A DNA stretch of 7,353 nt, from the NCBI GenBank assembly GCA_945788155.1, contig CALZKX010000196.1, positions 1 through 7,353 on the forward strand, written 5' to 3'. Source of the stretch: an uncultured Flavobacteriaceae bacterium (GTDB taxonomy: Bacteria > Bacteroidota > Bacteroidia > Flavobacteriales > Flavobacteriaceae). Below, piece after piece: positions 4,960-7,353 of this stretch. Positions within the stretch are counted from its first letter, which is position 1. Every line of letters begins with the position of its first letter. Both the position numbers and the translations under genes were made by a program. Under the pieces are notes generated by a model. The model worked only from the letters and a program-made list of their open reading frames with translations, was not told where the DNA came from and searched no databases.

Positions 4960-6999
4960 ATGCAACTGCTTAATTTTACGATTATTAAACTTACAATAGG
5001 TTTGATTATAGGTATTCTTCTTGGATATTTTTTTGATGCAAACCTAGCATACATAATACTTTTGAGTGTCTTTTTTTTATTGTTGTTGGTTTTTGATTTA
5101 ATAATATCTAAACATGCTAGAAAAAAACATTCTTGGACTGCAATTGTTATTTATTTAGCAACTATTTGTATTGGTTATTTAAGCATTGCCACACATAACG
5201 AGTCTAATTTTAAAAACCACTACACCAAGCTTAATCAAAAACATAAAGATTCGTCTCAGCTTATAGGTTTTAGAGTTAGGGAAGTTTTAAAGCCAGGGAA
5301 TTTTCACAACAAATATGTCATAGATGTTTTAAGCCTTAACCAAATAAAAACCTCTGGTCGTTCGTTACTGAATGTTGCCAAGGATTCAACTAAAAAACCT
5401 CTAAAAGTTGACGATGTTTTAATAACCAAAACACAGTTTAAGGAATTAATCCCTCCTTTGAACCCTTATCAATTTAATTATAAAGCCTATTTAAAGAAGC
5501 AGCATATTTATCATCAACTTTTTGTTTCCAATACTAGTATTCACACTATTAGTAATAATAAGCATACTCTTTTTGGCTTTGCAGGTTTATTAAGGGAAAC
5601 CATAAATAATAAACTTAAAGCCCATAGTTTTAAACCAGAAGAATTAGCCATTATCAATGCTTTATTATTAGGCCAAAGACAAGACATATCTAAAGATATT
5701 TATGATAGTTACACACAAGCAGGAGCAATACACATACTTGCGGTCTCTGGATTACATGTAGGGATTATACTTTTATTATTAAACTTTTTATTTAAGCCCA
5801 TTGAGTATTTTAAGCATGGTTTGTTTTTTAAAACCACGCTTTTAATAATCGTTTTATGGGGTTTTGCTATAATTGCTGGTTTATCGGCTTCGGTCGTTAG
5901 GGCTGTAAGTATGTTTACAGTAGTTGCTATAGCATTAAACTTAAAGCGTCCAACCAATGTTTACAATACGTTAACCATCTCTATGTTTATTCTTTTGTTA
6001 TGGAAACCTACTTTTTTATTTGATGTAGGGTTTCAATTAAGCTATTTGGCTGTTTTTGCTATAGTAGCTATACAACCAATGTTGGATAAACTATGGCAAC
6101 CCAAACCTAAATTATTAAAGTTTTTCTGGAACATTTTTACGGTAACCCTTGCTGCTCAATTTGGTGTAATACCTATAAGCCTTTACTATTTTCATCAATT
6201 TCCTGGGTTATTTTTTGTTTCTAATTTGGCAATCATTCCATTTTTGGGCTTGATTTTAGGTTTAGGAATACTAGTTATTGGACTCTCATTGTTAAACTTT
6301 CTTCCTTCTTTTCTTGCAAATACTTATGGAACTGTTATTTCAACAATGAACAAGCTTGTAATTTGGGTTGCTGGTCAAGAATCTTTTCTTTTTAAAAATA
6401 TTTCTTTTGATTTTGTGCATGTACTAATTAGCTATGCAATTATCATTACCATATTAATTTATTTAAAAACAAGAACGTTTAAAAGCCTAGTTTCTTTACT
6501 TATAACAATAATTATAAGTCTGGGTGCTTTAATATTTGATAAAAAAGAAAAAACTAAAAATTCCTTTATTGTATTTCACAAATCCAGACATAGCATTATT
6601 GGCCATAAAACAAATAGACAACTACGTATTTATTCTAATACCAATGATAGTATTTTGCAACAAGACAAAACAATAATCAACTATAGAGTTGGTGCTCACA
6701 TAAAAACTATTGATATCGATTCGGTTAAAAATATCCATACATTTAATAGTCATACAGTATTGCTGATAGATAGCTTTGGTGTTTACAAAACAGCACGTTT
6801 TAAACCATCAATCATACTTTTGCAGCATTCTCCCAAAATAAACTTGGAACGATTAATAGAACGACTACAACCAGAATTGATAATAAGTGATGGGAGCAAT
6901 TTTAAAAGCTATCAAGAACGATGGAAAGCTACTTGTGAAGCTAAAAAAATCCCTTTTCATCAAACCAGTAAAAAGGGAGCTTTTATTTACAATTATTAG
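4960..6999 (+). CDS. comEC: ComEC/Rec2 family competence DNA-translocation channel
   Basis: ComEC is the inner-membrane channel that brings single-stranded DNA into the cytoplasm during natural transformation. The 679-residue protein starts with about three membrane segments (roughly 8-26, 29-50, 57-75), followed by an extracytoplasmic DUF4131/OB-fold-type region (to about 190). The Competence domain (about 230-500) is polytopic and holds the family signatures AGAIHILAVSGLHVG (254-268, with His258 and His266), AGLSASVVRA and FDVGFQLSYLAVFA. After a last membrane segment near 505-525, residues 527-679 are soluble. This tail resembles the end of a metallo-beta-lactamase-like domain (LLQHSPK near 620-626, IISDGSN near 641-647, final GAFIYNY) but has no HxHxDH metal motif. 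It is shorter than the B. subtilis protein (about 776 residues). It is the last gene of the block, starting 21 bases after the NlpC/P60 gene, and converges with the next gene after 4 bases. Family certain; competence itself is not shown by one gene. Confidence 0.96.
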   Translation: MQLLNFTIIKLTIGLIIGILLGYFFDANLAYIILLSVFFLLLLVFDLIISKHARKKHSWTAIVIYLATICIGYLSIATHNESNFKNHYTKLNQKHKDSSQLIGFRVREVLKPGNFHNKYVIDVLSLNQIKTSGRSLLNVAKDSTKKPLKVDDVLITKTQFKELIPPLNPYQFNYKAYLKKQHIYHQLFVSNTSIHTISNNKHTLFGFAGLLRETINNKLKAHSFKPEELAIINALLLGQRQDISKDIYDSYTQAGAIHILAVSGLHVGIILLLLNFLFKPIEYFKHGLFFKTTLLIIVLWGFAIIAGLSASVVRAVSMFTVVAIALNLKRPTNVYNTLTISMFILLLWKPTFLFDVGFQLSYLAVFAIVAIQPMLDKLWQPKPKLLKFFWNIFTVTLAAQFGVIPISLYYFHQFPGLFFVSNLAIIPFLGLILGLGILVIGLSLLNFLPSFLANTYGTVISTMNKLVIWVAGQESFLFKNISFDFVHVLISYAIIITILIYLKTRTFKSLVSLLITIIISLGALIFDKKEKTKNSFIVFHKSRHSIIGHKTNRQLRIYSNTNDSILQQDKTIINYRVGAHIKTIDIDSVKNIHTFNSHTVLLIDSFGVYKTARFKPSIILLQHSPKINLERLIERLQPELIISDGSNFKSYQERWKATCEAKKIPFHQTSKKGAFIYNY

Positions 7000-7003
7000 G
7001 TAT

Positions 7004-7353
7004 TTAATCATTTACTCTCGCATAATTTTCAGAAAAAATACGGTCTCCTTCAGGACCAAGGTCAATTTGTGTAAAAACGTCTTTCTCTAAAATAAGTTCA
7101 AAATTAAATACATGCATTGTGTCTATTACCTTAAGCATAGCAACCGAGCCAAATTCCAAGTTTTCTGTTAATGTAGAATCTGTAATTATGTATGACCCAT
7201 ACCCAAAATAATCAATCTCATCGGAAGGTGCTCTACGAGACCACATTACTTTGCCGTCTTTAAACATTTTAACTTGTCTATTGTTGGCGTTGTTAACAAT
7301 TGTATCTACAATTGCGTTGTCCTTATAGTTATAAAAACTAACTAATTCCCAAA
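7004..7353 (-). CDS. Uncharacterised protein, C-terminal part; possibly a lipocalin-like beta-sheet protein (N-terminus outside window)
   Basis: An open frame enters from the right edge and ends at the TAA at 7004-7006, with 115 complete codons visible (bases 7007-7351). There is no stop up to the edge, and the first visible residues (WELVSFYNYKDN) continue sensibly upstream of the Met at 7265-7267. I therefore read it as a partial gene and not as a gene starting at that Met. The visible part is rich in alternating hydrophobic and polar residues with aromatic positions (WSRRAPSDEIDYFGYGSY, ITDSTLTENLEFGS, FNFELILEKDVFTQID), which suggests a run of antiparallel beta strands. The opening W-E-L-V-S resembles the start of lipocalin-like domains in Bacteroidota secreted proteins, but this is a weak resemblance. 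Any signal peptide would lie outside the window. No function is assigned. The gene is convergent with comEC, with 4 bases between the stops. Confidence 0.8.
   Translation of the reverse strand, partial: WELVSFYNYKDNAIVDTIVNNANNRQVKMFKDGKVMWSRRAPSDEIDYFGYGSYIITDSTLTENLEFGSVAMLKVIDTMHVFNFELILEKDVFTQIDLGPEGDRIFSENYARVND

Noticed and set aside
5071..5078. T8 run near the start of comEC as a possible phase-variation tract
   Set aside because: Runs of this length are unremarkable in this composition, the frame is intact, and nothing suggests length variation from one sequence.
5709..5957. Minus-strand open frame opposite comEC
   Set aside because: It is a shadow of the highly conserved Competence-domain core.
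6498..6519. Perfect 8-base inverted repeat ACTTATAA / TTATAAGT with 6-base loop
   Set aside because: It is inside comEC, encodes a membrane segment, has one G-C pair per arm and no T run. I take it as a chance product of AT-rich DNA and use it as a benchmark for the other weak repeats.
6887..7090. Plus-strand 67-codon open frame across the comEC end and the opposing gene
   Set aside because: It starts inside comEC in another frame and runs antisense through the C-terminal part of the convergent gene; no promoter or start context.

Overview
The window looks like ordinary core-genome sequence from a member of the Bacteroidota, most likely the Flavobacteriaceae. It is strongly AT-rich. Starts lack clear Shine-Dalgarno sites, the one promoter-like element is of the Bacteroidota type (TAnnTTTG), and the lipoproteins and gene neighbours are typical of marine or soil flavobacteria. 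The assignment is inferred from style and gene content, since there is no rRNA or marker gene.

Layout: bases 1-2056 (minus strand) carry nearly all of a tail-specific periplasmic protease of the Prc/Tsp type, cut by the window's left edge just before its C-terminus. A 154-base divergent intergenic region (2057-2210) follows. Five plus-strand genes then run head to tail from 2211 to 6999 with gaps of at most 21 bases or an overlap. They are surE (nucleotidase), a 93-residue uncharacterised membrane protein, lpxB (lipid A disaccharide synthase), an NlpC/P60 cell-wall peptidase lipoprotein, and comEC (DNA-uptake channel). At 7004 a minus-strand gene of unknown function ends, convergent with comEC after only 4 bases, and runs off the right edge.

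Together the genes are mostly cell-envelope housekeeping: periplasmic protein quality control, lipid A synthesis, peptidoglycan cleavage and DNA transport across the inner membrane. The five-gene block is probably one operon. I see no mobile element, CRISPR array, tRNA, rRNA, toxin-antitoxin pair or defence island, and no convincing new system. The points most worth a second look are a 20-base perfect palindrome followed by a T run inside the NlpC/P60 gene (the most terminator-like structure in the window, yet mid-gene), a hairpin across the NlpC/P60-comEC junction, a ComEC whose C-terminal metallo-beta-lactamase-like domain has no recognisable metal-binding motif, and a conserved-looking small membrane protein between surE and lpxB.
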